64,000 nt of DNA from the NCBI GenBank assembly GCA_963971305.1, contig OZ020306.1:37531512-37595511 (forward strand), read 5' to 3'. The notes below the pieces were generated by a model, which was given only the letters and a program-made list of their open reading frames with translations, did no database searches and was not told where the DNA came from. Source of the stretch: Arcuatula senhousia (lineage: Eukaryota > Mollusca > Bivalvia > Mytilida > Mytilidae). Made by a program: the position numbers and the translations under genes. Shown here piece by piece: positions 1 through 11,400 of the stretch; the first letter of the stretch is position 1; each line of letters begins with the position of its first letter.

Positions 1-2330
1 AATTTCGAGACAAAATTCGGTGTGTGGTAACTTGTTCTGGTCTTTTTTAATACCAATCCTTAAATATAGACTTTTCCGCATTTTTTACGCTAAACGAATG
101 ATAAAATAGAATAAAAATTCACCAAAGATATTCATTTCTAATCATTTTTCTGTTGGTTTATTACAATATTCTATACGACATTCCGTTCCAGTTAAATAGG
201 GTATGTACGAAGAAAGGGGGTGGTCTTGACGGAAATTCCTGAAAATTGCATTAACATACCTGCGTACCGTTTCTTCGCATTCTAAACAGACGTATTATAT
301 ATGGAATACCGCGCACCGCAATTTTGGCGTACCTAATACCGTTTTAAAAACACCCAGACCGGTTCATGACTCCAGTATTCTGGGAAGAGAATGCGATTTG
401 GCTTATTGGAGTAGTCAGAAAGGGGTGGCATCAATATCCTTGAATTTCAATAACTAACTGGAGATCTTAGCATTGACACTGAGGCTCGTCATGGGTTCCT
501 GGATTTTTTGTGTATATTGAGAGGATTGTCGGATTAACAAGGGGTTGCAAAATATTGATCATTATTGAATTATTTTGCCTCATATTTTTATTTTTGGATT
601 ACGAATTGACCTGAAAAACCTTATATTCAAGTAATTACAACCTACTTGTCCAAAATATTAATTTGTGTATGCGTTTTTAAATAATTCGTTTCATTTTTGT
701 TTTTGTTTTCGTTTTTGTTTGTTGTTGTTGTTTTTTATTTTTTTTTTATTTTTTTTTTAGATGAATTACTGACACGACTACGCCTGCCGGAATATACTCT
801 GAAATATCAATGGTATTAATAAAGAGAAAGTAAACAATTCATAAATTCACGGGCAGTTAACTTAGTCAATACGAAAACACATGCATTCACTCTTCAGTCA
901 GAAAAGTGGTCAGAACGAGACAAAAGAATATGCGCTCTTCAGTAAATAAGGTAGAATTTGATGCGGCATGTTTACGTAGTAACTATGGGCATTAAATAGT
1001 TTATCAGAGCAACTTTTAAAATAAATTGTGATATAAAATATGTAAAATGAAAGTAAACAACACCGAATTTGCCTTGGTTTATTAAATTTGCAGCATGAAA
1101 AGAGCACATTTCTCATGTTAAGTTATATAGTGGGGTCTGATTTCCTTTGTGACAAATAAAACATCATGCTCCTAAAAATCTGAAAAAAATATAAACAACA
1201 GATAAGACTCCATTCTTTCTGATAAAAAATTCCTGAACCCGTCGCTATAGCGGTATTGATAAAAATGATTATCAAAGTTGTGCTAATTTCATACGTTATT
1301 TGTGAATCCCCCTTTCTAAATATAGAAATTTCATTCATAAAATAAATAAACATTGAGGGTATCTCATACCCAGCTAAAAATAGCAATGGTCTACTCGACT
1401 TCCTAAAATATTTTTTCTTTAATTCTGCAATATATAAGGCCTTAACTGGTGAAACTGTTTAAATTTTACTTTTTATTGATATAATGCATGTTTTATAATA
1501 AAATGATAATAAGCAAATGTAAAATGACGTTTTAGAAGGGGGAGGTCTATTAAGTGAGGTTTGTTCGATTTGTAAAACTGTAATCGTCTCCCTTCATTTG
1601 CCTAGCAACGGTTTAGACTTGCTCGTTACAAAAAAAAAAAATTTCTCCGATTTCCTTAAAATTTTGTCAACAAAAAAAAGCATAAGATTGGTCGTCATCT
1701 GTCAAAGTATGTAACCCGTCGCACTTACCATTATTTTTTTTTTAATTCAACATGTTTATCACCTTTATAGAGTTCCGGTTATTCCTTAGAGATAATAAAT
1801 TCCTTTTTTGTCACAAATTATTATTCTTTGCGTAAAACATCCTAACTAAGAAAAACAAACAATAGTTTGTCCATTCACTTGTACCCGAACTTGAAAATAA
1901 CCATGACCTACTTTTTATTAATCAAAAGATTAAGTTGGTGATTTCAGCTCACCGCGTCATTCAAAATGATGTGTTTTTCGGATCAATTAGACACACAAAA
2001 TATTTACAAGGGAGATAATATTTTGTCACCACCTGTCTGACTGTCTTGGTCGTGTGATTTAATCTCGTTAAACTCATCTGCCGCGTGTGAAATTCCATTT
2101 TTCGAAGAACAAAGGAACTGTCGAAACAGACATACAAGTGCATGTAGTATAAACAGACCGAAAACTTAGTAAAATTTTTAAGCGATAAGGTCAATGGTAA
2201 ATTATTATGGGACAGCAATGGGGTATGTGAACACGCTCATATGATTCTTTTATTGGATACATGTACCTTAATTATTCGTAATGTAGTGCGGTGACCACAA
2301 GTAGAAAAGTTTGAATTTAATGTCCCCACC
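1..2330. other. AT-rich intergenic stretch without a recognisable gene
   Basis: No reading frame here shows a recognisable motif or supported splice pattern. A low-complexity T-rich tract lies at about 700-765. Open frames on the - strand (for example around 1,123-1,386, hydrophobic) have no family signature I can name and look like chance openings in AT-rich DNA. I cannot exclude a small exon. Confidence 0.5.
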
Positions 2331-2389
2331 TGACACACGGCTACATTTGATATCAATCGAAAGGGGAAATACAAATGACAACAAAGTTC

Positions 2390-2460
2390 CAGACAATAAA
2401 TTTTGCTACGCCTGACGCGCGTTTTGTCTATTCAAGACTCATCAGAGGCGCTCTACCAAA
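2390..2460. repeat. Mussel dispersed repeat fragment (GACGCGCGTTTTGTC type)
   Basis: The stretch contains GACGCGCGTTTTGTC followed by CAAGACTCATCAGAGGCGCTC-like sequence. I recognise this as a very common dispersed repeat core in mussel genomic DNA. Only the core is evident; the element borders are not visible to me. Confidence 0.55.
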
Positions 2461-2954
2461 AATATGTTCTTTCAGAAAATTCCTGTCGTAAAAATGGGAA
2501 GTGGTCACGATTTTTCAAAAATGAGATAAAAGTTGATTTTAGAAATTCGTGAAAATTCATAAAAAAATATAGATTTTACCCTCTTATTTTATCTTTTGTG
2601 TGCAAAATGATACAATTAGAAATATGTTTGTTATATTCAGTTATACAGGAATCATTATCAACAAAATTTTGACTTTTTTCAAACAAGGGAGTTACACAAT
2701 ATTCGAAGGAACCATTGAAAACCGACTTGTTGACTCAAATTCTACATTGGCTATTTGTGTTTTAAGTGAGTCGTTTTATTTCAAATGTATTATAACATTC
2801 GAGCAATATGTAAGTTTTTTTGCGTACTTTAATTTGTCATATATATAAGAAAATAATTGTAAATAATATCCAAAAAGGAAAAAAAAGGTACGTATTGGAA
2901 CTTAACCTTGTTGAACACCATTTTTTGGATGCACAATGTCGTAATATAATAGTA

Positions 2955-3896
2955 CAGATGGGTCCAAACCTAACCTGTACAAAAGTGAACCAGGAGCAAA
3001 CATCTAGTTTACTTTTCTGGTTTGGTTTGGTTTGCTTGACAAAACAAAATAGCAAACCACAGTTTACTCAAAACAAACCGTGGTTTGCTTTTTCTAGTTT
3101 GGTTTGGTTTGAAAAGCAAACCAAACCAAACTAGGCGGCTGGTTTGGTTTGCTCTGACCAAACCAAACTTTGACGCTGGTTTGGTTTGCTCTGATCAGAC
3201 CAAACTAGGGTGCTGGTTTGGTTTGCTTTGACCAAACCAAACTAGTTCTCTGGTTTGGTTTACCCTTACCAAATCAATCTAAAATGATGGTTAATATCTA
3301 AATCGTAATAAATTCTTCAAGTAAAACATATTTGTTTTACGAGAACGAATATTATAAAATGATGTCCGGCGTCGTATTACTTCGATTCTTTGAATCATCT
3401 GCGCATGCTCATGGTTTGCTCTTAGCAAACCAAACCAAACCAGGCCGCTGGTTTGGTTTGCTCTAAAAATAGAAAGCTTTGGTGCTGGTTTACCCATAAA
3501 ATACCAATCTAATATGATGTTAAATGTTTAAATCAGAATTTGTAATTCGATTGAGACATTTAGTGAATAATATTTGTTCATGAAATGTAATAATTGTGAA
3601 ATAGTTCGAACATTCTTTCACATCGATTATATGAATCATCTGCGCATGCTCGCGGTTTGCTCAGAGCAAACCATACCAAACTAGGGCGCTGGTTTGGTTT
3701 GCTTTTTAAAGTTTGGTTTGCTCTGACCAAACCAAACCAAACCAAACCAGCCGTCTGGTTTACTTTTCGAGTACACATTAAAGTAAACTTTGGTTTGCTA
3801 AAAGTAAACCAAACAAAGTGAAAAGTGAACTTAGACCAAACCTCTGGTTTGCTTTTTTAGTTTGGTTTGCATACAGGTTAGGTTTGGACCCATCTG
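2955..3896. mobile_element. Foldback DNA element with CAGATGGGTCC termini and TTTGGTTTGG iterons
   Basis: The ends are inverted: CAGATGGGTCCAAACCTAAC on the left, and its reverse complement closing at 3,896. Both ends are flanked by TA (2,953-2,954 and 3,897-3,898), consistent with a TA target duplication. The interior is almost entirely alternating GGTTTGGTTTGCTCT and AGAGCAAACCAAACC blocks on both strands, so the whole 942 bp can fold on itself. There is no transposase; open frames here are shadows of the iterons. It is related by its ends to the copies at 25.0-26.7 kb and 41.86 kb, although the interior iterons differ. Probably a non-autonomous TA-targeting element; superfamily not determined. 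Confidence 0.8.
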
Positions 3897-3898
3897 TA

Positions 3899-4590
3899 CT
3901 TATAAATTTCAGCCAAATATGGAATAAACGATCATCAATTTTTCTAAACATTTATATTTGTAAAGTGTGATGGATTGTTGTTTGTTTCATGCCATATGTT
4001 GTTGTTGTTGTTGAGTTAATTCCTCCGTTGACTTCGGAGCACCCTATAGAAACACAGGGAAATAAAGTCTCATAAGCCATTTGCATAAGAAATGCAATTC
4101 TTTGACCACATATAGCCAAATATTGTCTGCGGTCAGGCTTTAATTTTTTTTATGACCTGACTACCCCAGTAGTTTCCTTGCCAAGGGCATTACCCTATCC
4201 GCAATCTGGGAACGCGCCGGGTAGGTGGCAGACCTTTTGAAAAAAAATGTTCAGATGTCCCGGTTTTTTATTCATAAACAAAACATACACTATTACATGT
4301 TCAAAGAATAATTTCATAATACAAAATACATTCAGAAACCATACACAGGACTGATTAACAAGAACAACGTCCTAGGGAAACATATTATCTATAAACATAT
4401 AATGTATGCGTTTTTTATCTTTATTTAGAAGCAGTTTCAAAAACTAACAATCTAACAACAAGTGATTCAAAAGGATTAAAACATATCCGAAAGACAAACA
4501 TGGGAACACATTACCAATATAATTTCCCAATTAATACCAGTGACACATTTTCCTTAATAACCTAATTTCAAACTATCTGAATATCAATAA
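3899..4590. other. Non-coding stretch, no gene seen
   Basis: It contains a short GTT microsatellite (about 4,000-4,012) and otherwise ordinary AT-rich DNA. I see no coding signature. Confidence 0.5.
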
Positions 4591-4596
4591 AATAAA

Positions 4597-5880
4597 CTAC
4601 TCAGGCTGGTCCGCATCCTCGTTTGCAATAAGATGCGTGTTGATGTTTTCACGATTAGCATCGCCTTGACAAGGACAGAGGACTGTACAAGAGAGGTTTT
4701 TTTCAAAACACGCATCGCGACACTTGTCATAGGAAAACAATGTCTAGAGTAAATGTCACGATCCAAAGTCACGATACATTTGCAAAACTTAACAAAGACT
4801 AAATGGTGTGAATGTTCGCCTAGATATTGAAACGATACATTCTGCAAGGGCTGTACATTTTCGCTGTGTATCAACAGAAAGCTGATGAAGGTCTTGATCT
4901 TGTATGTATACTGTTTCGTCGACAAGATACGCTAGTTTTTTCAACAATGAAGATGGCATTTGATCAATTGGTGATGATAACGAAAACTCAGATGATGACG
5001 GATATTCTTTGTTTTGCAGTTCTAAATTGGGAATATCCTCTTTCAAAATACCTAACGCAGCATTCAAAATTTGATCCTTGTTCATTTCTTGAATACTAGA
5101 AATGTTGGACTCCTTTTGTGAAACTTGAACTCTGATTTTAAGTAGCCAGCAGTTGCAATTGCGTCAGACAAGGTTATGCCTCTGCTATAAATGATATTTG
5201 ATTTACCCTGACCTTGCTGGATTTGAATAACAACATTACTGTCATAATGTTTCACAAGTTTTGCTTGTAGTTTCGTTGTAGAATAATTAAGTTGTAACTC
5301 TGCTGGCAGGAAAGAGCTATACATTTCAAGCTACTAGTAGTTTGAAAGCAAAAATGCTCTATTACTCACCAGATGGTCGTTGTTTATAGCAGAAATAAGC
5401 TTTTGAAAGGCAGTTTTTTGGTGCTGAACTTCAGGATCTGTGGGATTTGGGTTGGATTACTTTTTCTTCTCAACATAATACAGGTTGAATTATACACTCG
5501 AAGATTCTGCTAATTTTCATTGAAAAGAATTTGAATAGTTACATTATCTGTGTTGGTTACTGCTACAAACATTAAACTCTGTAACCGTTCGTCTGATTAA
5601 AGCTTGTGCAATGTTGTGTCTCTTTTGAAAGATTATTTGTGATAAACATGTAAGTATTTGAATCAAAAGTATGCAAAACAGAACGCATCAACACACCTTT
5701 TTGGGACGAAGGGTCGACTTCAGCTTGAGGTGAGCCTGAAAGTAAAGCACTACAATTTTGCTTGCTCGTAAAGCTCTTGAAACAGGAACGATGATATAAT
5801 ATTTGTAATGCATCAAACTTAGGACTGTCAAGTGAGATAACCTGGTCTATGATTTTATTATCAACCATATCATTTCTGTT
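4597..5880 (-). pseudogene. Broken copy of an uncharacterised, expanded invertebrate gene family
   Basis: Read on the - strand, three blocks follow in order. The first (5,572-5,880) encodes YHRSCFKSFTSKQN after a KIIDQVISLDSPKFDALQ-like start and is preceded by a possible acceptor (AAAACAG). The second is a short block near 5,370-5,440 (FQKLISAINNDHL) with a GTGAGT donor. The third (4,789-5,324) contains GKSNIIYSRGITLSDA and SLLKKLAYLVDE. After FSLC at about 4,790 the frame continues with similarity only across in-frame stops. Block order and motifs recall large uncharacterised proteins multiplied in molluscs and cnidarians, where a Cys/His-rich N-terminal region precedes this part; this is recollection, not a search. 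Function unknown. Stops and frame changes suggest a decayed copy; it may have been carried here by a mobile element. Confidence 0.5.
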
Positions 5881-6034
5881 TTTATAGCAGATACAAATGT
5901 AGGCTTTCCTCTGTTTACTTACTTAATGATTCTGAGGTAGATGAAAGGCAAATGACAGTTTTCATATTGAACCGTTTGGGCTCGATGGGGCTTTTGTAGT
6001 TGGACTGGACAGGTTAGGCATGGTCAGGTTAGAA

Positions 6035-6818
6035 CAGTCAGGGGACCAACTTGTACAAGTCAGAATGATCAGATTCAATCTTACTTGTACAAGTCAGATT
6101 AAACAAACTAGAGTTATCATCTCCTTATTTTTAGAAATTTCAATCTGACTTCTACGAGTAAAATATACTAGAATGTCTTTTTATCAAAGTCTCTTATCCA
6201 GAGATATTCTCTATGGTTAAATTCCTTTTCTATATACTGAGATCTATTTATAAATCTTACAAAATAGTCATGGGTTTGTAATTTAGATTTTTTGTTTTTA
6301 TATCATTCTTACTTGTACAAGTCAGAATCAAAATTTTACTGCCCTCCTTTGGCAGTAAATTTCTCTACTTTGGCGGTCGTGAACACCATGGTCTTTAATT
6401 ATGCTTAAATCATTAAATAACAATTATTTATCTAGTATAAACCACATTGGTGTTCAAAACCGTGGATATAAATGACAGTCTTAGATAATTATCTTTGAAA
6501 TTCTCTGATGATAATTGAAACTTTACAGTCAATCTGTTCCCTATTTGCTCATGATTCTTTCATCCTAAATGCAGGATGTCATTGTTGACCTTGTGAAATA
6601 ATTTGAATAAGATTTATTGGTTTTGAGAAATGTTATTTCAAAAACATTGAATATTGGAGCAAATTTAATAGAAACAATTATTACTCTAACAAGTCCGATT
6701 CATTCTGACTAATAGAAGTCAGAATTGGATCTGACTCTACAGAGTAATAAACCATAAATGGAATCTTACTGGTACAAGTAAGATCTATTTTGACTTCTAC
6801 AAGTTGGTCCCCTGACTG
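6035..6818. mobile_element. TIR element with CAGTCAGGGGACC ends and 5-bp TAGAA target duplication
   Basis: The left end CAGTCAGGGGACCAACTTGT is matched by its inverse at the right end. The pentamer TAGAA directly flanks both sides (6,030-6,034 and 6,819-6,823), a plausible target-site duplication. The interior contains several copies of ACTTGTACAAGT, itself a palindrome, at about 6,083, 6,312 and (variant) 6,766. No transposase is encoded in the 784 bp, so this is a non-autonomous element. The superfamily cannot be assigned from these features alone. Confidence 0.75.
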
Positions 6819-6823
6819 TAGAA

Positions 6824-7920
6824 TAGAACAAATAAACAAAGTAAAAAGAATGATACATCCTCCGTTAGTTCATCATGTATTAAAAGAGCAATATTGGCCC
6901 AAGCAACAAACGTGGTCTTCGCTAAGTTGTCCAAAGAAATTGCCGATATTGTAAAGTCAATGTATAGTAAAAGCCATCGAGTAAACGAAGTCTTGCATAT
7001 TTACTTCCATGTCCCTTTTCACACAAAATAATACGTCATAATGAATAAATTTTGAACTTTCCTATTAACCTTTATGTCAACACACACTATATGGATCTTG
7101 GTATCTTTAATAAAAAGAATGCATATATAATGATAATCAGGTGGTTTTGTCCTAATACTAAAAGGTATTCTTTTTTATGAAGACAATTTCTTTTAAAAGC
7201 AATGTTCAGGTTTAAAAATAATATTTAATTTAGATTTTCTACAAAAAATTGCATTTTTTTAAAAATTTGCCATTTTTTAGCCTAAAAGGGAGTTGTGTAA
7301 GACATGTTATATTTTTTCTTGAATCTACTTATCATTATCTAGTGTGTCTAAAAAGAATTGTACTATTGTGGAAAGGCAATTTGAAATAATACACGAAAAG
7401 AAAATTTGTGTTAAGATAACGAAAATTAGGGTATTCCCCGAAAAACGCAATTTTCATAGGGTTCTGACCATACGAATTTCTTACGACAGGGCTTAAAATG
7501 AAGCAGCGATAAAGATAATTCATTACAAATAAAAGTTAGCTTTGTGTCACATTGGGACATTAAACTCGAAATTTAGAGGTCTTTTCTTTACTAAGTCACC
7601 GCACTGATGCTATACATAGATGTACTATACAAGTTAGGGTTGCTAAACCTGTTCAATTTTATCACATGCTTAGTATAGTACAAGTACATGTATATGCACA
7701 AGTTTGCTTGGCTTTACCTCATATTGTCCACATTTGGCAACTTTATTGGTACAATGTATGTATGATGACTTTGGAATCCTATCTTAAACTTAATTAAGGC
7801 TATACATGCTGCATCTGAATTTCTTTTCAGCTAGGTTTGGGCGATTCAAGTTTAATAAGAATGGTTAAAGCTCATACCCAAATACTGACACGGTCCAAAT
7901 AAACTGATAACTGCACTTGA
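6824..7920. other. AT-rich intergenic stretch, no gene seen
   Basis: No convincing exon or named repeat is visible. If the + strand gene starting at 8.3 kb has upstream exons, they could lie here, but I could not pick one out. Confidence 0.4.
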
Positions 7921-7922
7921 TT

Positions 7923-8160
7923 GTTAGCTCACCTGGCCTAAAGGCCGTGGCCATAGGTGAGCTTATGTCATCACTTTGCGTCTGTCTGTCGTCCGTCAGA
8001 AACTGTTAAAACATTAAAACATTAATCAAATACAAATACAATGTACAATCAATGTGCATTTTTTGTACAGTAAAAAAAAAATGTATACGGTTCAACAACT
8101 TTGTTGCTAACACCCTATAGTAATCAGTCTGTCTGTCCGTCCGTAACAGATCAGTTTTCC
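7923..8160 (-). repeat. Inverted fragment of the AGGTGAGCTAAAA-type mussel repeat
   Basis: TTAGCTCACCTGGCCTAAAG at the start, followed by a GTC-rich CCGTCTGTCCGTC-like stretch, is the reverse complement of the 3' end of the repeats at 20.7-24.7 kb (which end in GGCCAGGTGAGCTAAAA after a GACGACGG run). This is a truncated minus-strand copy. Confidence 0.65.
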
Positions 8161-8291
8161 AGACTTTTTTATAAATTGAATGCTTGCAGATATTGAGCTA
8201 AAATGTTGTATGTGTATATTATTACAAAATATCCAATACAGAATTTTATCTAATCTATAAGGATGTTTTCATGATTTGTGTTTTTTTCCAG

Positions 8292-8495
8292 AATAAGAAG
8301 GAGGTGGTGTAGGCAGTATGGAAGGAGAAGGGTGAACAGGGGGAAGAGGGAACAATTCCCACTGTTTGGATACAGGGAAACTACGTCATGTGGCCGCCAA
8401 AGGGGTCCAATATGTCATAAAAATATACAACCAGCTGGTGATGCCATCTAAAAACTGGACAAAATTCGTCTTGATCAAAATCAAGTTCTCTTCTG
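8292..8495 (+). CDS. Exon 1 of the 8.3-13.6 kb gene, frameshifted in a G run
   Basis: A TTTTTTTCCAG acceptor precedes 8,292. Reading from there meets TAG at 8,310; using that TAG (or the GCAG just after) as the acceptor removes the stop. The frame with VWIQGNYVMWPPKG runs to 8,405. Adding one base to the GGGG run at 8,402-8,405 would be needed to continue into the frame encoding PSKNWTKFVLIKIKFSS, which ends at a GTTAGT donor in phase 1. This is either a base-calling error or a true inactivating deletion. Confidence 0.55.
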
Positions 8496-11400
8496 GTTAG
8501 TTGGAACTATTAGACTATCTATATACAATGTACACAATGTGCATGTACACACGGTGTTTATCTAGACGGTTTCTTTCTGCTAAAATAATGTGTTCTTGGT
8601 TTCTAATCACCAAAAGCGACGGTCACATTTTTTGTACTATTTGTTTAATATTTTAGATAGGACACCTGCATTCTTTGACATTTTGCGTCTATTTCAATTA
8701 CATGTAGTTTTAATACTTTGAAAGGTTCAAGTAGAGCCTAACATGTGTTTGTAAGGTTTTTGTTTCATTTTTCTCTGCAAAGGAATAACATTTTTGTCTC
8801 GCCTGCGAGAAAAGTCGCGGAAAGCAAGACAAAGGTATGCTGATTCCGGTGGCAGCGTCCACAATTGTTAGAGTTTTTTCTTGGGTCTGTTTAACATTAA
8901 CTACTTATACCAGGCCATTGGAATTAGGTACATGTAGGTAGATGCACTGGGCGATCGAAAGGCGAGACAAACATCTGTGATAAAATTTATTAATCCAAAG
9001 GCGGAATTGTACTAAGCCTACTGTCTATACTTTGCATCCTTTTACAGTGGTACTAAAATGATTAAGTTTTGAAAATAACAGAGATAGTGACACACAGCGT
9101 ATACACAATTTATAAATTTTAATTGTTATATATATCAAAGTATAGATTTATAGATTTATCTTAGGAATTTGTTAGAAATTGACAAATGACGTTAAATGAA
9201 AAATAATACATTCAAATTGTATTTTTTTTCTTTTTCAACAGAAAACCATACAAATTATCAACTTAAAAAAATCATATGTGTACAATATTTTTGCTTATAT
9301 ATTTTGCAGATAAAAGGAAAGAGTGCCAAAAATATGATGAGACAACTACACATGAAACCAGTGGTAGCGAAGATGAGACTGATCTAATAAAGAGACAAAG
9401 AAAAAAGAAAAATACAACGATTATATTACAGGTACTGATGAACGAATTAAGACATTTATGTATTTGATAAAGTTTAATACGGGCTGTTGCAATTATCTAT
9501 GTATGAATAAAGTATCTTTTTTATGTCATCGCACATGTTAAGATTGCGACAAACATGAATATATATACGGATCATTTTGGTACCATCTTTCATTTTGCTT
9601 CCTCGTGCGTAAAGAAACATTTTCAAAACACTTTTCTCAGGAAGTACAAGCAGCAGACGATTGAAACTTTATCCAAGTCTTCATGACATAATAATATATG
9701 TATAGGGTTAACACATTTTATATGCTGCTAGATACTTAACATGCTGTTTAGTTTTTACCAAAAAATTATTCGAGAGTCGACATATGCTATGCATCGATTG
9801 CTCCATTTGTAGTTTGCAAGAACTACAAAGTTGAGCTCTGTTTTGTCATAACACATGTTAATACGACATGAAAATTTTGATCTATTCACTTCAAGTGTTG
9901 ATTGAAAATTGACATCAATTGATTAAAGCAAAAGTAGCATACTTTTTAAGCTCATCTTCACATTCTTGAATTGAATTCACTTCATCGATATAAACTGCTT
10001 GTTTTTATTTTCAAATGTTATTTGATTTTTAATCTAGCAGGTAGTAGTAGTTGTCAAGAACAATGCAGTTCAAGTGCAACATATGCTATATATAGACAGA
10101 ATGTTCCTATCCAACCTACCGGTAAAAAAGGTAAGTTTGTTGTGATTGGCAGATTTGAGTTGGCCGAGTATTGAATATAAACTGAAAAATCTCCGTTTTA
10201 ATTTTTTATTTTTTTTTTCATACCATAAAGTTGTACATATTGACGGTTTTGATAATCAGCAGTATAAATCTTATGATGTATACTCACTCAAAAAAGTTAC
10301 GCAACAATTCAAAATTTCCCTTTATATTTTAAATAAACCTACCTAATTTTATTTTTGTATTGCAAAGCCATTTTTTGATCGATTTTTATGAAATAAAAAC
10401 CAAGAGAATGAAAAATGATTGAAATTTATTTTTATGATTTTAGAAAAATCGTCACTTCCCCGGTTTTTAAGATATCACAAGAAGAAATCAACTGTTAATT
10501 TTATGCCTCAACAACCCGTTGAAATCGACCAACATTTTCCGTGGAAAAACATTGGTTATGTTCTACTCGAGTTCTATCAAAAACCGTAACAGCTAGGATT
10601 TTGCCCAAATCATAAAAAATAAACTTCACTTGTTTGTCTTTTTCTTTGTTTTTATTTTATAAAAAATGATTGAAAAACGGCTTGGCAATATCAATTTATA
10701 ATAAGATAGGTTTACTTAAAACATATAGGGAAATTTTCCACTGTTGCGTAACTTTTTTGAGAGAGTATATATACAGGTAACCCACCCCCAATTATTTGTA
10801 CTCATAAGAATATTGGAGAAGATATTAAAGAGGTTTTAAAGTGACCTCTACATTTTTTAAATTGATTTGTAAACGGTGAGTGGGATATTCATTGACTAAA
10901 TAAGTGTTCATCGCATTTAGATAGAAATGAATCCTAGAATCGAGCTATTATAATATGACTTGCAAAAAAAGGCTTGTAGATCTACCTTCTTCGTGATCCT
11001 ATAATATTAGTATTTTACCCTTGTGAATGGATATCTTTTCTAGGGGCAATACCACAAGCACCAAAGCCACCAGCTAAACGCACTTGTGGAAGTAGTGTGC
11101 AACTTCAAAGTGAAGGTAAATACATTTGTATTTGACTTTGTATAATTAGCTTAGCAGCATTAAAACTGAAAATAATGTGGAAAGCTTCAATACGTAGAAG
11201 GAAACAAAATGACAAAATTCTATCGTCGTGGTCATCTAATCAAACTATCAAAACATCAAAACGTTGAAAAATTCATGTTATTCTATAATATAATTGTTTT
11301 TTAACATATTTCATTATAATCAACTTAGATAATAAAAAAGGATATAACTATACATTGTATATTGTAGGTCTGATTTGAGGGGGGGGCAGTAAGGCGAACT

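Noticed and set aside
1123..1386. Hydrophobic 87-codon - strand frame
   Set aside because: Looks membrane-like only because of AT-rich composition; no family signature or splice context.
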